A DNA stretch of 64,000 bases, taken from Fulvimarina manganoxydans (GTDB taxonomy: Bacteria > Pseudomonadota > Alphaproteobacteria > Rhizobiales > Rhizobiaceae). The notes below the pieces were generated by a model. It ran no database searches and was not told where the DNA came from. It was given only the letters and a program-made list of their open reading frames with translations. Position 1 is the first letter of the stretch, and the number at the start of each line of letters is the position of its first letter. The stretch covers positions 1 to 64,000 of the forward strand of contig NZ_FWXR01000001.1 in the NCBI RefSeq assembly GCF_900176465.1. Direction: 5' to 3'. Made by a program: the position numbers and the translations under genes. This document shows positions 23,729 to 33,129 of the stretch, piece by piece.

Positions 23729-25677
23729 GTCAGCAATACCCCCTGCGGGCCGCCGGCGAGCGCGCCCACGACATCGATCTCGCGGCGGATGGTATCCGTC
23801 GCTTCGAGCGGTTTCATGCGGACGACACCCCAGGTCGGCCGGATCACCGGCGCGTCCCGGATTTCTTTGCCATTGATCGCGAGCAGATTGGCGGCGGCGG
23901 TCTGCTCTTCACGCTGGCCGCCCTTTCGGACGGACTGCACGGACCACGTCGTTCTGAGGGCATTGACGGGCACCCGGCTTTCGACGGGGTCCGCATCGAC
24001 GTACCATTCCATGCCCGATCGCGCCGAGAACCCGGAAGCGCCATAGCCGTCCGCGATGTAGCCGTCGTCCACGAAGGATTCGTCGTCGCCGCGTTCGGAG
24101 CCGTCGCCGAAGGACACGCCGACCTCGAGCGTGATCATCGGCGCGGACCGCTCGGGCCACGTCCATATCTTCGAGGTGACCCTGCCGATCATCGCGCGGT
24201 CTTCGACTTCGGACCATTTGCCGGGGAAGACGACGCTGTCGGCGCGGGTGACATGTGCCGCGTCCTGCCACCGGAATTGCAGGCTGACCCGCCTCGCGCG
24301 GAGACGCCGGAGCCCCTCTTTCCGGAGCCGGCACATCATGTGAGCGACGCACGCCTGGCCGCGGACGGCATCGATGAACGACGACATTGAGGGATAGACC
24401 GCCCACTCCTCCTCGATGCGCTCCCAGTAGGTACCGCCGGGCACGATGGCAGTCCGAAAGGATTTCCAGCCCGTGACGGACGCTGCCTTCCGCATGCCGA
24501 AGCCCGTCGAATAGTGAGCCTCGCGGCACCGCCAGATCTCGCCGTTGTAGCGGCGGACGGCTCCCTTTTCGTATTCCTGGCCGGGTTCGTATTCGGCGAT
24601 CGTCGGGTCGCTGAACAAATCTTTCAGGGCGTACTCGACGACCTCGTCCTCGTCGTCCTCGATGCCGGTCTGCTGAATCGGCAGGTCGAGCGCCGCGTAG
24701 ACGACCTCCTCGCGTTCCTGCGAGAAATCATACGACATGGCAAACGACTGCACTTCGACGCGCCACGCCCTCAGCGTGACGTCGCATTCGTGCTCGATCC
24801 GGACGATATCGCCCTCGTTCGCGGAATACGATTTCGACGCGGTCACGCCGGAGCGGTCGAGATGCTCCGATTCGTAGCGGGCGGCAAAGAAAACCCGGGG
24901 GCCCGAGATCTCGCGGATGTCGGACCTTACGCCGCCGTCGCCGGTGCTCCAGCCGGCGGCCGGCAACACCTGGATCGCCGACCCGATGTTGTTCGCGAAC
25001 GAGGGATCGAGCGTGGTGAACGCGCCGATCGCCCAGCCGATGTCGCACGACCCAGACGCAGTCTGCTGCCACGACGCGACCAGCCGGCCCCTGATCGTCT
25101 TGCACGGCCGCCCGAACTCGCCGAGCCCGTCGCTGACCCGGCCGCCGGAGACGAGCGCCGTCGAGGTCATGTCGAGCACGCGCTCGCCCTCGACCTCGCC
25201 GACCGCGGCGATCGCGTGGGTCGCGGCGTCCACGTGCCAGACCTCGGACCGGCCGAGGAGGTATGCGGCAGGATCTTCAGGGTCCGCGTCCGAGAACAGA
25301 AGGTCCGTCTCCGGACCCTGCGATTTCGTGTCCTTGGCGAGCGCAAGGACGCGGTCGTCGATATCCTTCGGCGCGCAGAGAAAGGTCAAGGATTGCCGGG
25401 TGCCGAACAGGTCGGACGGCATTTCGGTCATGCGACCGCGAGCGAAAAGCATGGCGTCCGTCGGCAGACCGGTCGGGCTCCAGGAGGCAAGGATGCACTT
25501 CGGCGCGGTCGCGGCGAGGATGGAATACCCGGTCTGCCGTCGCTCGATCGTGAGTTCCGCATACTGGCCTTCGACCTCGCGGAGTTCGAGGCTGAAGCCG
25601 TCGTTCTGGGTCTCGCAGTGGACGGCCGGGTCGAACACAGTGTCTAGGTCTCGGACGTAGGCGACGAAGAGCCTCAT
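23725..25677 (-). CDS. Tail hub / baseplate-like protein
   Basis: A 650-residue protein. The N-terminus (RLFVAYVRDLDTVFDPAVHC, then SLELREVEGQYAELTIERRQ) has the beta-rich pattern of siphophage tail-hub proteins. Around residue 355 lies a carbohydrate-binding-like unit (EYEPGQEYEKGAVRRYNGEI WRC-type). Position after the tape measure gene and before the fibre gene supports a distal-tail or hub role. Its overall architecture is not identified further. Confidence 0.65.
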   Translation of the reverse strand: MRLFVAYVRDLDTVFDPAVHCETQNDGFSLELREVEGQYAELTIERRQTGYSILAATAPKCILASWSPTGLPTDAMLFARGRMTEMPSDLFGTRQSLTFLCAPKDIDDRVLALAKDTKSQGPETDLLFSDADPEDPAAYLLGRSEVWHVDAATHAIAAVGEVEGERVLDMTSTALVSGGRVSDGLGEFGRPCKTIRGRLVASWQQTASGSCDIGWAIGAFTTLDPSFANNIGSAIQVLPAAGWSTGDGGVRSDIREISGPRVFFAARYESEHLDRSGVTASKSYSANEGDIVRIEHECDVTLRAWRVEVQSFAMSYDFSQEREEVVYAALDLPIQQTGIEDDEDEVVEYALKDLFSDPTIAEYEPGQEYEKGAVRRYNGEIWRCREAHYSTGFGMRKAASVTGWKSFRTAIVPGGTYWERIEEEWAVYPSMSSFIDAVRGQACVAHMMCRLRKEGLRRLRARRVSLQFRWQDAAHVTRADSVVFPGKWSEVEDRAMIGRVTSKIWTWPERSAPMITLEVGVSFGDGSERGDDESFVDDGYIADGYGASGFSARSGMEWYVDADPVESRVPVNALRTTWSVQSVRKGGQREEQTAAANLLAINGKEIRDAPVIRPTWGVVRMKPLEATDTIRREIDVVGALAGGPQGVLLT

Positions 25678-25681
25678 CGGG

Positions 25682-26212
25682 TCAGCGCTCCGTCAATTCG
25701 AGGGTCCACGACTGCCCCGGTGCCGTCGTCTCAGCGCCCATTTCCGTGATGCCGAGGACCATGCAGTCGTAGGCCGGCCGATAGGAAACCGTCGTCCACC
25801 CGCCTCGGAACGGGATCGTAGCGATCCGGCCATTGACCGCGCTCTCGACTTCGATCCGGGGATCCATGGCGTCCGTCGCGTGGACGGTTCCCGGGACGGG
25901 ATCGCGCGCGAGGGTGGCCGCATACTGACCGGGCGGGATGGTGACCGTCCGCCAGACGGACGACCACAGCGTCAGTTGCTGGCCGACGACGAGGTTGTCC
26001 GTGCTCGGGGTCCAGACGCGCTCGCCGTCGTTCGAGATGGAGATGTTGACCTTCTCGCCCCACGACGGCGCGAGACTGACCGCGGCGCCGTTCCAGGTGC
26101 GGGCGGTTTCGTATTCCCCGTCACGCGAATGCCGTTCGCGGGCGCCGACGAGGGCGCGGCGCGGGATGCGGAGGCCTGGAAAAAGGATGGAGATCTCGGG
26201 AAGGGCCTGCAT
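25682..26212 (-). CDS. Distal-tail-like virion protein
   Basis: A 176-residue beta-rich protein located directly after the tape measure gene (one-base overlap) and 4 bp before the hub-like gene. This is the usual place of distal tail or minor tail proteins. The sequence includes PEISILFPGLRIPRRALVGA and the ending SWTLELTER. Assigned from position only. Confidence 0.55.
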   Translation of the reverse strand: MQALPEISILFPGLRIPRRALVGARERHSRDGEYETARTWNGAAVSLAPSWGEKVNISISNDGERVWTPSTDNLVVGQQLTLWSSVWRTVTIPPGQYAATLARDPVPGTVHATDAMDPRIEVESAVNGRIATIPFRGGWTTVSYRPAYDCMVLGITEMGAETTAPGQSWTLELTER

Positions 26213-28797
26213 CAGATTCCCCCGATCAGAAGCGACGTCGAGCGTAGAAGCTTGTCGGCCTCATCCTCGGTCGCTTCGAGGTTGACCGAAGCGTCCGGGA
26301 GGTTGAGCACGATGGGCGTCTTGTCGGACTTCACGGGCTTGTCGGCGACGGCTTTCGCCGCGTCTTCGACGGCCTGCTCGACCTTTCCGGAGTTGTCGAG
26401 CGCGGCGAGGAGGTCGGCGTTGCGCAGCGATTCCGACGACATCGAGTCCCGTTCGAAGCCCTCGCGCCCCATGAACCAGTCCGCGATACCGCGGCCCGCG
26501 ACGCGAACGGGGTTGCTCTCCCCCTTCGCCTCGGTCAGGTACGATCCGCCGGGGATGTACTCGATCCACCCCCCGAGAGTGTCGCGCCAGTTCTTTACGA
26601 AATCGGCAACATATTGAAACTGCGGCAGGATATCCTTCAAGAGGTCGGCGATCCACTGCAGCCCGCTCGCGAGGTTGTCGATCCCCCAGTAGATGGCCGC
26701 CACCGCGGCGGCGATGACGAGCATCCATTTGCCGGCCGTCATCAGCGCGCCGCCGATCGCCACGTTTCGGAGGCCGAGCGCCGTCCTGAGCCACCGCCAC
26801 TGGCGGCGGAACGCACGGATGCCGTCCAGAAGCTTGTTGATGCCCTGGATCATGCCGCCGATGGCGCCGATGACCTTCCTGAGAATGCCGAAGCCGAACA
26901 GCGCGAGGAAGAACGCCGCCGCCGCGTTGACGCCCAACCATTCCTTCGCGAGATCGTCCAGTTTCGGGATCGTTTCCTTGACCCACGTGCTGAACAACGC
27001 GAGCTTCTGAAGGAGAAAAGTGAACGCCTCGCCGAGTTCGAGGTTGGTGAAGATCGTGCGGATGTCTTCCATCCACTGGAAGCCTTCGGACGGTGCCTTC
27101 TCGCCTAGGAAGAAGACCTGCCTGATCGCCTCCGCGAACGCGCCGATCGCCGGCCACGTCTGCGCGAAAAGCATCAGGATTTGGCCCAGCGAGGTCTCCA
27201 GATTCGCGAAGCCGGTGCCGTCCGCGAGGCCCTTGTCGACTTCCTTCATGGCTCGATCGATGTACATCGCGACGTTGTAGATCGTGTCGAAAACCTGCTT
27301 GAAACGGGCCGCGACGCGGTCCTCGAGGTAAATCAAGAAGTCGTCGAACGTCTGCCGGAGAATTGCGACGCCGCGGCCAGCCGCTTGCCCGAGAGGCGTC
27401 TCGAGCGAGGCGGGATCGATGAAGTCCTGCTTGAACAAATTCCGGAAGATCATGCCGAGGTCGCGTGAGAACCCGGCGATATCGTCCGCGCTGCCGCCGG
27501 CGAGCCACTGGCTGATCGAGAAGCCAGTGGATTTCCGGATGAACTCGTCGATGATTCGCGAGAGGTCGAGGAGCGCCCAGCCGACCGAGATGAAGAGAAA
27601 GGCCAGCCCTTTGCCCACGATCCACGCCTGCCCGAGCCACCATTTTAGCGTGTAAAGCCAGTCGTTGACGACGCGAAGTTTCGTGGCTCCCTGACCAAAC
27701 AGGGGCCCGTAGATGTCGAAGCCCGTGAAGACCTTGACGAAATCGCGCAGAAGCATCAGCGCCCGGATGAACGGCGACACGAAATACTTCTGGATGACTT
27801 TCGCGCGGTTCTGGGGGTTCCGAAAGAAAACCTCAAAGGATTTCATCAACCGTTCGAAGAACGGCGCGAACGTGAGAAAAAGCTCCCTCGCGAAGGCCTT
27901 GAAGACGAGAATCAAGTCGCTCATGTTCGAGCGGAATTTCATGATCGCGTCGATCTGCTCGCGGCTCACGAAAAGCTTGTCCCGCTTCCGGGCCTCGAAC
28001 TCCTTTTGAAGCTTGCCGTAATCCTTACCGACCTTGTCGAAGAGTTCCGTCAGCTTCAGCGCGTCGCCCTCGCCGAAGATCTGGCTGAGCACGAAGAAGC
28101 GCTGCCCCTTGGACAGGCCCTGCATGCGCCTCGCGAGGTCGGTCATGACGTGAGAGACGTTGCGCAGCCGGCCGGATCCGTCCTTCGCCGAGACCCCCAA
28201 TTTTTTGAAGATGGCAGCCATGTCCGACGAGGGATCAAGCGAATCTATCATCGCCTGGCCGAGGCCCTGCATCGAGCCCAAGACGTCGCCGAATGCTAAG
28301 CCCACGGTATCGCCCAGGTACTGCCATTCCGACGCGACCGCAGGATCTACGCCGAGCAGGCTCGAGGCCTGCCGAATTTCTTTCGTGTCTTGAAAAGTCA
28401 GGACACCGGCCAATCCCGCCGCACCGAGGGCGCCGAACCCCGGCACGAGCGGAAACGCGCCGTATGCCGCGCCGCCGGCAGCACCGAGCGCGGCCGCGAT
28501 GGCTCCTTTCTTACTGAAAACCTGTCGGCCGACCGCGGCCACGGCTCTGCCGGCACCCCGCATGACGCTAGTGATCTGACGACCTGCGGCGCGGGCTTCC
28601 GTGCCTAGGCGGCGCATTCCGCGCGAGGCGGCCTGGAGACCCGTGCGCAACCCGTTGAAGGCGCGGCGGCCCATATTGCGGTCGGTGTCGCGCGAGACGC
28701 GGCGAGTCTCGTCCGAGAGGCGGCGCAGAGCGGCACGCACTTCTCCAAGGCCTTCCGCCCTGAATTTCGTGACAATGTCCGCAATGCGCTTTTTCAC
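26212..28797 (-). CDS. Tape measure protein
   Basis: An 861-residue protein with a charged N-terminal coiled coil (LGEVRAALRRLSDETRRVSR), a glycine/alanine-rich hydrophobic section (KKGAIAAALGAAGGAAYGAF), and several later hydrophobic stretches (AAAFFLALFGFGILRKVIGA). Length, repeated hydrophobic segments and its place after two chaperone frames are typical. At about 1.5 Angstrom per residue, the tail would be near 125-130 nm. Confidence 0.9.
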   Translation of the reverse strand: MKKRIADIVTKFRAEGLGEVRAALRRLSDETRRVSRDTDRNMGRRAFNGLRTGLQAASRGMRRLGTEARAAGRQITSVMRGAGRAVAAVGRQVFSKKGAIAAALGAAGGAAYGAFPLVPGFGALGAAGLAGVLTFQDTKEIRQASSLLGVDPAVASEWQYLGDTVGLAFGDVLGSMQGLGQAMIDSLDPSSDMAAIFKKLGVSAKDGSGRLRNVSHVMTDLARRMQGLSKGQRFFVLSQIFGEGDALKLTELFDKVGKDYGKLQKEFEARKRDKLFVSREQIDAIMKFRSNMSDLILVFKAFARELFLTFAPFFERLMKSFEVFFRNPQNRAKVIQKYFVSPFIRALMLLRDFVKVFTGFDIYGPLFGQGATKLRVVNDWLYTLKWWLGQAWIVGKGLAFLFISVGWALLDLSRIIDEFIRKSTGFSISQWLAGGSADDIAGFSRDLGMIFRNLFKQDFIDPASLETPLGQAAGRGVAILRQTFDDFLIYLEDRVAARFKQVFDTIYNVAMYIDRAMKEVDKGLADGTGFANLETSLGQILMLFAQTWPAIGAFAEAIRQVFFLGEKAPSEGFQWMEDIRTIFTNLELGEAFTFLLQKLALFSTWVKETIPKLDDLAKEWLGVNAAAAFFLALFGFGILRKVIGAIGGMIQGINKLLDGIRAFRRQWRWLRTALGLRNVAIGGALMTAGKWMLVIAAAVAAIYWGIDNLASGLQWIADLLKDILPQFQYVADFVKNWRDTLGGWIEYIPGGSYLTEAKGESNPVRVAGRGIADWFMGREGFERDSMSSESLRNADLLAALDNSGKVEQAVEDAAKAVADKPVKSDKTPIVLNLPDASVNLEATEDEADKLLRSTSLLIGGI

Positions 28798-28800
28798 GGT

Positions 28801-28941
28801 CTACTCCCGGTCCCGGAAGAATTTCTTCCAGCCTTTCTCGTCGGCCTGCCCGAGCCGGGCCGCGAGGGCCGCGAGATCGAGGTCGCGATCGTCGTCCTCG
28901 CCGTCGATCAAGGAGGCGAAGAACACCTCGCCGATCGTCAT
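28801..28941 (-). CDS. Tail assembly chaperone, second frame (GT-like extension)
   Basis: A 46-residue peptide from the ATG at 28941 (MTIGEVFFASLIDGEDDDRD) to the stop at 28801. The same frame stays open upstream through KSPEVVLAKSLIRLRARGHP into the -1 frame of the preceding chaperone, past that gene's stop. Siphophages commonly make such a product by -1 frameshift. No standard slippery heptamer is visible, so independent initiation is also possible. Confidence 0.55.
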   Translation of the reverse strand: MTIGEVFFASLIDGEDDDRDLDLAALAARLGQADEKGWKKFFRDRE

Positions 28942-29015
28942 CTCCGCGACCGGGTGCCCGCGCGCCCGCAGGCGGATCAGCGACTTCGCGAGGACGACTT
29001 CCGGCGACTTTCGCG

Positions 29016-29543
29016 TCAGGCCGCGGCCGGGACTTCCGCGGCTTCCGCCGGCTCTTCCGGCTTCAGCCCGAGTCGCGCCGCGATCCGGGCGAACCGGCCG
29101 AAAAAATCCGAGATACCGTTCGGCATCGTGAGCCCGATCACGGCTTCCAGCGCGAGGATGAGATCGTCGTCCGGCAATTCGGCGATCTTCGCGACCACTC
29201 GTTCGTCCCTCTCGCCGCCCATCGCCTTGGCGACGAGCACGCTGATCGCTTCCGGCCCCTCGTCGAGAAGCGCGGTGAAGAGAGCGGTCATGAGCTTCGC
29301 GTTGTCGTCGCGATCCTCGTCCTCTTCCTCGTCGCCGTCCTCGGTCACCATCATGCCGACCCACGACAGGATCAGGCTGCGAGCCGACGGGAAGCGACGG
29401 AGGAGGTTGATGAACTCCATGACCGTGATGCCGCGGACGATGATCGAGCCCCCGGACGAGAGTTTGACTTCCTCGCTCCTGCGGGCGCCGACGGCGGCGG
29501 TGAGAGCATCGTACGACGTCTGGAGAGCAGTCTTCTCGGACAT
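29016..29543 (-). CDS. Tail assembly chaperone (gpG-like)
   Basis: A 175-residue protein from the ATG at 29543 with AAGGA upstream. It begins MSEKTALQTSYDALTAAVGA and contains an acidic run (EDGDEEEDEDRDD) and a C-terminal Ala/Glu/Pro tail. Its position between tail tube and tape measure genes is diagnostic. It would coat the tape measure protein during tail assembly and be absent from mature virions. Confidence 0.7.
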   Translation of the reverse strand: MSEKTALQTSYDALTAAVGARRSEEVKLSSGGSIIVRGITVMEFINLLRRFPSARSLILSWVGMMVTEDGDEEEDEDRDDNAKLMTALFTALLDEGPEAISVLVAKAMGGERDERVVAKIAELPDDDLILALEAVIGLTMPNGISDFFGRFARIAARLGLKPEEPAEAAEVPAAA

Positions 29544-29608
29544 GCGGTTTTCCTTCGGAGGGGGCGTGGGAAAGGACGGCGGAGCGGACCCCGCCGAAAG
29601 GATCGGGA

Positions 29609-30430
29609 TCAGACGCCGCGCGTGATGCGGTCGATCGCGTAGCCGATCTCGAGGCCGGCCGGCTGGGACGTGTCGGGCAGGCATTTGCCGGTGAACGTGA
29701 TGCTCGCGTTGTCTTCGCCGTCGGCCGCGAGAGGCACGTCGCCGTCCACGCGGATCTGGACGCGATTGAGCACGATCTCGGACTGCGGGCCGCGGCGCAT
29801 GTTCTGCAGGAACTCGATGCGCACGACGATCGACGGGTTGGACAGGATCCCGAAGACCGGCGCGTCGGTGATCGCGTCGGCGTCATACGTGATCTGCACC
29901 GCAGCGGTCTCGCGGCCGTCCGGCTCGATCGTCACGGTGGCGCCGACCGGATGCGCGAGGATCTCGACGAAACCGCCCTCGCGGTCACACTTGTAGTGCG
30001 TGCCTTCGACGTACGTGATCGCGCCGGCGGCGTCCGTGACGAGGCAGTCCGTGATCTTGCGATGGGCGAGCCGGGCGATCTCGTCGACCGCGATCTTCGC
30101 GACGTCGACGACCTCGGCAGCGGCGGCCGCCTGCGAGATGGTCAGTCCGGAGGCCGATCCGTACATGAGTTGGCGGATGAGGCGCGGAAGCATGCGCGAG
30201 GCGAACGAGACGGAGACGTCGGCCTGGGTGACCTCGGAACCGGTCTTCGTGCGGATGGGATACTCGTTGCTGTAGTCGTCCGTCTCTTCGATCTCGAACG
30301 ACAGATTCAGGCTTTCGTAGTCGCCGACCTTCTGCCTGATGTCGCTCCCCTCGATCGTGAAGAGCGCCTGGCCCTTGGGCCGGTACCGGAGGCTTTCGGA
30401 GAGCGGGCGAAAAGTCGGCGTGCCGGCCAT
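29609..30430 (-). CDS. Major tail tube protein
   Basis: A 273-residue beta-rich protein starting MAGTPTFRPLSESLRYRPKG. The segment ESLNLSFEIEETDDYSNEYP and the ending with FTGKCLPDTSQPAGLEIGYA suggest a tail-tube fold. It is preceded 81 bp upstream by a copy of the late-box motif, as expected for a gene needed in many copies. Confidence 0.7.
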   Translation of the reverse strand: MAGTPTFRPLSESLRYRPKGQALFTIEGSDIRQKVGDYESLNLSFEIEETDDYSNEYPIRTKTGSEVTQADVSVSFASRMLPRLIRQLMYGSASGLTISQAAAAAEVVDVAKIAVDEIARLAHRKITDCLVTDAAGAITYVEGTHYKCDREGGFVEILAHPVGATVTIEPDGRETAAVQITYDADAITDAPVFGILSNPSIVVRIEFLQNMRRGPQSEIVLNRVQIRVDGDVPLAADGEDNASITFTGKCLPDTSQPAGLEIGYAIDRITRGV

Positions 30431-30510
30431 GTGCGGGATCCCTCGTCGCGGTGGGACGGCCGCATCCTGCGACCGACGGACTGCATCGGGCGCACGCTCT
30501 CACGCGAGGC

Positions 30511-30530
30511 GCAGGGATATACCTGACGAT
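30511..30530 (-). promoter_or_regulatory. Late box, copy 3 (before tail tube gene)
   Basis: GCAGGGATATACCTGACGAT (plus strand) differs by one base from the copy at 41716. It lies between the stop of the gene ending at 30536 and the tail tube start at 30430. The core CAGGGATA-CCTG is palindromic. Confidence 0.6.
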
Positions 30531-30535
30531 CGGGG

Positions 30536-31006
30536 CTAGCGGACGAGCGCGGTCGCGTCCCCGCGGACGGTCCGGTACGCGACGTCGGCGGTCAGGACCT
30601 CGACGACGAGCAGTTCGTCGACGCCTTCGGCGAAGTCGTCGACGTTCGAATCGCCGATGATCGACATCAGGACGGGGATATCCTCGTCCCGGTCCATCGC
30701 GTCGATCGCAGACTCGATCTTGGCCGCGAGATCGCCCATGCGATCCTTCAGGTCCTGGGCGGACGTCTGGGCGTCAGCGCGATCCACGAACACGATCTCG
30801 ACCGTCGTCGACCTGATCTCGCGTTCGTAGTCCGAGCCTCCCTCGGCCGGCTCGATCCGAGTCTGCTTCGGCATGACGAGGCAGACAGGGAAGGATTTCT
30901 CGTCCCACCCGAAGACGAAATCGCGGTGGACCGCGCGGAATTCCGGCACGGCCGTCCGGATGCCGGCGCAGACGATGTCGCAGACCTGATCGCGGACGTG
31001 CGTCAT
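30536..31006 (-). CDS. Tail terminator / tail completion-like protein
   Basis: A 156-residue protein from the ATG at 31006 (MTHVRDQVCDIVCAGIRTAV). It overlaps the previous stop (ATGA). Mixed alpha/beta sequence (TTVEIVFVDRADAQTSAQDL) and its position between a connector gene and the tail tube gene fit a tail terminator. No motif proves it. Confidence 0.6.
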   Translation of the reverse strand: MTHVRDQVCDIVCAGIRTAVPEFRAVHRDFVFGWDEKSFPVCLVMPKQTRIEPAEGGSDYEREIRSTTVEIVFVDRADAQTSAQDLKDRMGDLAAKIESAIDAMDRDEDIPVLMSIIGDSNVDDFAEGVDELLVVEVLTADVAYRTVRGDATALVR

Positions 31007-31326
31007 GCGGGTCGTCTCTCCGTCAGTTCGGCTTGCCAGAGTTCGTGCCGCCGGCGGATCTTCCGGATCCAGTAGCTCTTGCCGTCGACGCGGACCTCGT
31101 CGTGCGCGGAGGGCTCGCCGGCGACGTCGGCGACGGGGAACGAGACGCGCAGCGCGGACGACGTGAACGAGATGTCGGAGAGGTCCTTTTCCTGGTCCTC
31201 TGGCCCGCCCGTCAGGCCGGTCGGATACTCGACGCCGGCGACGACGACGATCGCGGGCGTCGCGAGGGCGGACGCGGAGACGGTCTGGGCGACCATATCG
31301 AAGAGGGGGTTGCGGAGCACGATCAC
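31003..31326 (-). CDS. Head-tail connector-like protein
   Basis: A 107-residue protein (MIVLRNPLFDMVAQTVSASA) ending with a beta-strand pair EVRVDGKSYWIRKIRRRHEL and LWQAELTERRPA. This pattern is common in small head-completion or head-tail joining proteins. Both ends overlap neighbours by 4 bp. Assigned by position. Confidence 0.6.
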   Translation of the reverse strand: MIVLRNPLFDMVAQTVSASALATPAIVVVAGVEYPTGLTGGPEDQEKDLSDISFTSSALRVSFPVADVAGEPSAHDEVRVDGKSYWIRKIRRRHELWQAELTERRPA

Positions 31327-31511
31327 TCCTCCGCAGGCGCTTCGAATGGGCCGGGGTGGAAGGTTCCGTCGGGGTGCCGGTACCAGCCGATCGCGACGCC
31401 GTCGAGGTCGCCGGTCTGCTCGACAGCGGCCGGGTTTTCGGAGCCGTAATCGTCGCGACCGACAATGATATTCGAAACGGCCTCGTCTTCGACGAGCAGG
31501 AAGAGTTTCAT
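31323..31511 (-). CDS. Hypothetical small virion-region protein
   Basis: A 62-residue acidic protein from the ATG at 31511 (MKLFLLVEDEAVSNIIVGRD), ending HPDGTFHPGPFEAPAEE. It overlaps the next gene by 4 bp and lies 2 bp after the stop of the glycine-rich gene. No family recognised. Confidence 0.55.
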   Translation of the reverse strand: MKLFLLVEDEAVSNIIVGRDDYGSENPAAVEQTGDLDGVAIGWYRHPDGTFHPGPFEAPAEE

Positions 31512-31513
31512 CT

Positions 31514-32671
31514 TCAGTAGTCCTTCAGGCGGCAGTAGTAGATATCGACGCATCCGTTGCCGCCCGCTCCGGATGGCGCGTTCGCCGTCGCGGTCGTGCT
31601 CGCCGATACGGCTCCGGCGGCAGCTCCGCCGCCGCCGCCGGGAAATCCGCCGGCTCCACCGTTTCGAGCGCTATTGTTGCTGTCCATCGAGACGCCGCCT
31701 CCGCCGCCTCCGCCGTAGTAGCCGGGATCGCTACTGCTGCCCGCACCACCCGCGGACGCATACCCGAAACCCATGCCGACGGACGGATACCCGCCGTCCT
31801 TGGAATAGGGCGAGGTATCGTTCCGGTGATCCTTGTCCTCGCGGCGGTATCCGCGGCCGCCGTACCCGCCGATCCCGTCGTATCTGGAATTGGCGTTCAG
31901 CGAGTAGCCGGCACCGCCGCCAGCACCGGGACCTTCGCCCCACGACCCGGACTGACCGACCGCCGGCGTGTTCGTGGCGACCTCCGCGCCCCGGCCGGGG
32001 ATCGAGCGAGGATACGGACTCGGCATCTGCTGTTCGGAAATCGCGCGCGGGTCAGCACGGACCGTGGTGCCGCCGTAACCGTCGATCGTGTTCGCGTTCG
32101 GCGGCGTATTCCGGCCGCCGAGCGCTCGAAGCGTGCCGTAGGCGGGAGACGATACCGTCGTGTCGCCGCCGGCGTTCGAGACGACGCGATCCGAGGTTCC
32201 GGACGAGGCGGTCGCGGCCGCACCGCCGGCACCGATCGTCAGCGCGAATTTCGTCTGGGCTGCCGCCACCTCGACAAGAGGGATCATCCTCGACCGCGCG
32301 ACCCGTCCGGGTGCGCCGCCGGAGGGCTGCCTGCTGCCGGGCGCCGTCGTGCCGATCGTCGCGCAGCCGCTCGCGCCGCCGCTGACTGCTACGAAGTAAA
32401 CGTGCGTGGCGTTGGCGGGTGCGGCGGGCAGGACATCATAGTTGGTCGCCGACGCGGAGACGCGCACTGCGGAAATGACGGCAGGGGCCAGCGTGACGAG
32501 GTCGACCACGTCTTCCTTCAGGAGACGGGTGAAGACGTTCGATTGCAGCGACTCGATGCGCGTCGGGATCGCGCCCGGACCGTCGCCGTTGACCGTCTCG
32601 TCGAGCGCCTCGACGTTCGCGGCGAGCGCGGGATCGACCCCGGCGGCCGCTCTCGGCGGAATACCTCTCAT
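31514..32671 (-). CDS. Glycine-rich virion protein
   Basis: A 385-residue protein from the ATG at 32671, overlapping the upstream stop by 4 bp. The first 140 residues are mixed. The remainder is a long Gly/Ser/Ala-rich region with aromatic residues (GYGGRGYRRED, YYGGGGGGGVSMDS, GAGGFPGGGGGAAAGAV), closing with VDIYYCRL. This resembles the glycine-rich domain of tail fibre and adhesin-like phage proteins. Its place among head-tail connector genes is unusual for a fibre; a head fibre is one possibility. Confidence 0.6.
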   Translation of the reverse strand: MRGIPPRAAAGVDPALAANVEALDETVNGDGPGAIPTRIESLQSNVFTRLLKEDVVDLVTLAPAVISAVRVSASATNYDVLPAAPANATHVYFVAVSGGASGCATIGTTAPGSRQPSGGAPGRVARSRMIPLVEVAAAQTKFALTIGAGGAAATASSGTSDRVVSNAGGDTTVSSPAYGTLRALGGRNTPPNANTIDGYGGTTVRADPRAISEQQMPSPYPRSIPGRGAEVATNTPAVGQSGSWGEGPGAGGGAGYSLNANSRYDGIGGYGGRGYRREDKDHRNDTSPYSKDGGYPSVGMGFGYASAGGAGSSSDPGYYGGGGGGGVSMDSNNSARNGGAGGFPGGGGGAAAGAVSASTTATANAPSGAGGNGCVDIYYCRLKDY

Positions 32672-33072
32672 CGACCGACTCCCGGCAGCAGGACACGGAC
32701 AAGCGCGACCGCCGCAAGATCGGGCGTGGCGTCGGTCGGGTCGATCGCGAGCCAGTAGCGCGTGCGCGAGGCCTCCGACACGTCGCGATCCGTCCCCCAG
32801 GGCACGGTCCCCGGATCGACGGGGAACGAGGTGTCCATCTGCTCTTCCGTCGCCGGCGTGCCCGCGAGGTCGGCGCCGTCGGATGTCGAGCGGTAGACGA
32901 CGCGGCGAGCATCGGAAGGCACGCGGACGAGGACGACGTCGTAGCCCTGCGAGTCGAGTTCGACCCAGTTCGCTCCGACCTCGAGGACGAACGCCGCGCC
33001 ACCGAGCGGGAACACGTCGGCGGCCGCGCCCGCGGAGCCGATCGGCTGGCTGAAGATGCGTCGTCCGGACAC
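32668..33072 (-). CDS. Hypothetical virion-region protein
   Basis: A 134-residue beta-rich protein (MSGRRIFSQPIGSAGAAADV) with repeated strands (AAFVLEVGANWVELDSQGYD, VVLVRVPSDARRVVYRS). It lies between capsid and glycine-rich genes and overlaps the latter by 4 bp. It may be a base for the glycine-rich protein or a decoration protein; no family recognised. Confidence 0.6.
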   Translation of the reverse strand: MSGRRIFSQPIGSAGAAADVFPLGGAAFVLEVGANWVELDSQGYDVVLVRVPSDARRVVYRSTSDGADLAGTPATEEQMDTSFPVDPGTVPWGTDRDVSEASRTRYWLAIDPTDATPDLAAVALVRVLLPGVGR

Positions 33073-33129
33073 TGGTCACCTCGTCGTCGGAAGGATTACT
33101 GGAAGGAAAAAGGCGCCGGACCGTAAAGC

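Noticed and set aside
28801-29886. 361-residue continuous minus-strand frame
   Set aside because: Upstream of about 29020 it is a shadow of the chaperone and tail tube genes; only the C-terminal part is a plausible product.
31514-33079. 521-residue form of the glycine-rich protein
   Set aside because: The first 136 residues overlap the gene at 32668-33072 in another frame; the ATG at 32671 with a 4-bp overlap fits the operon pattern.
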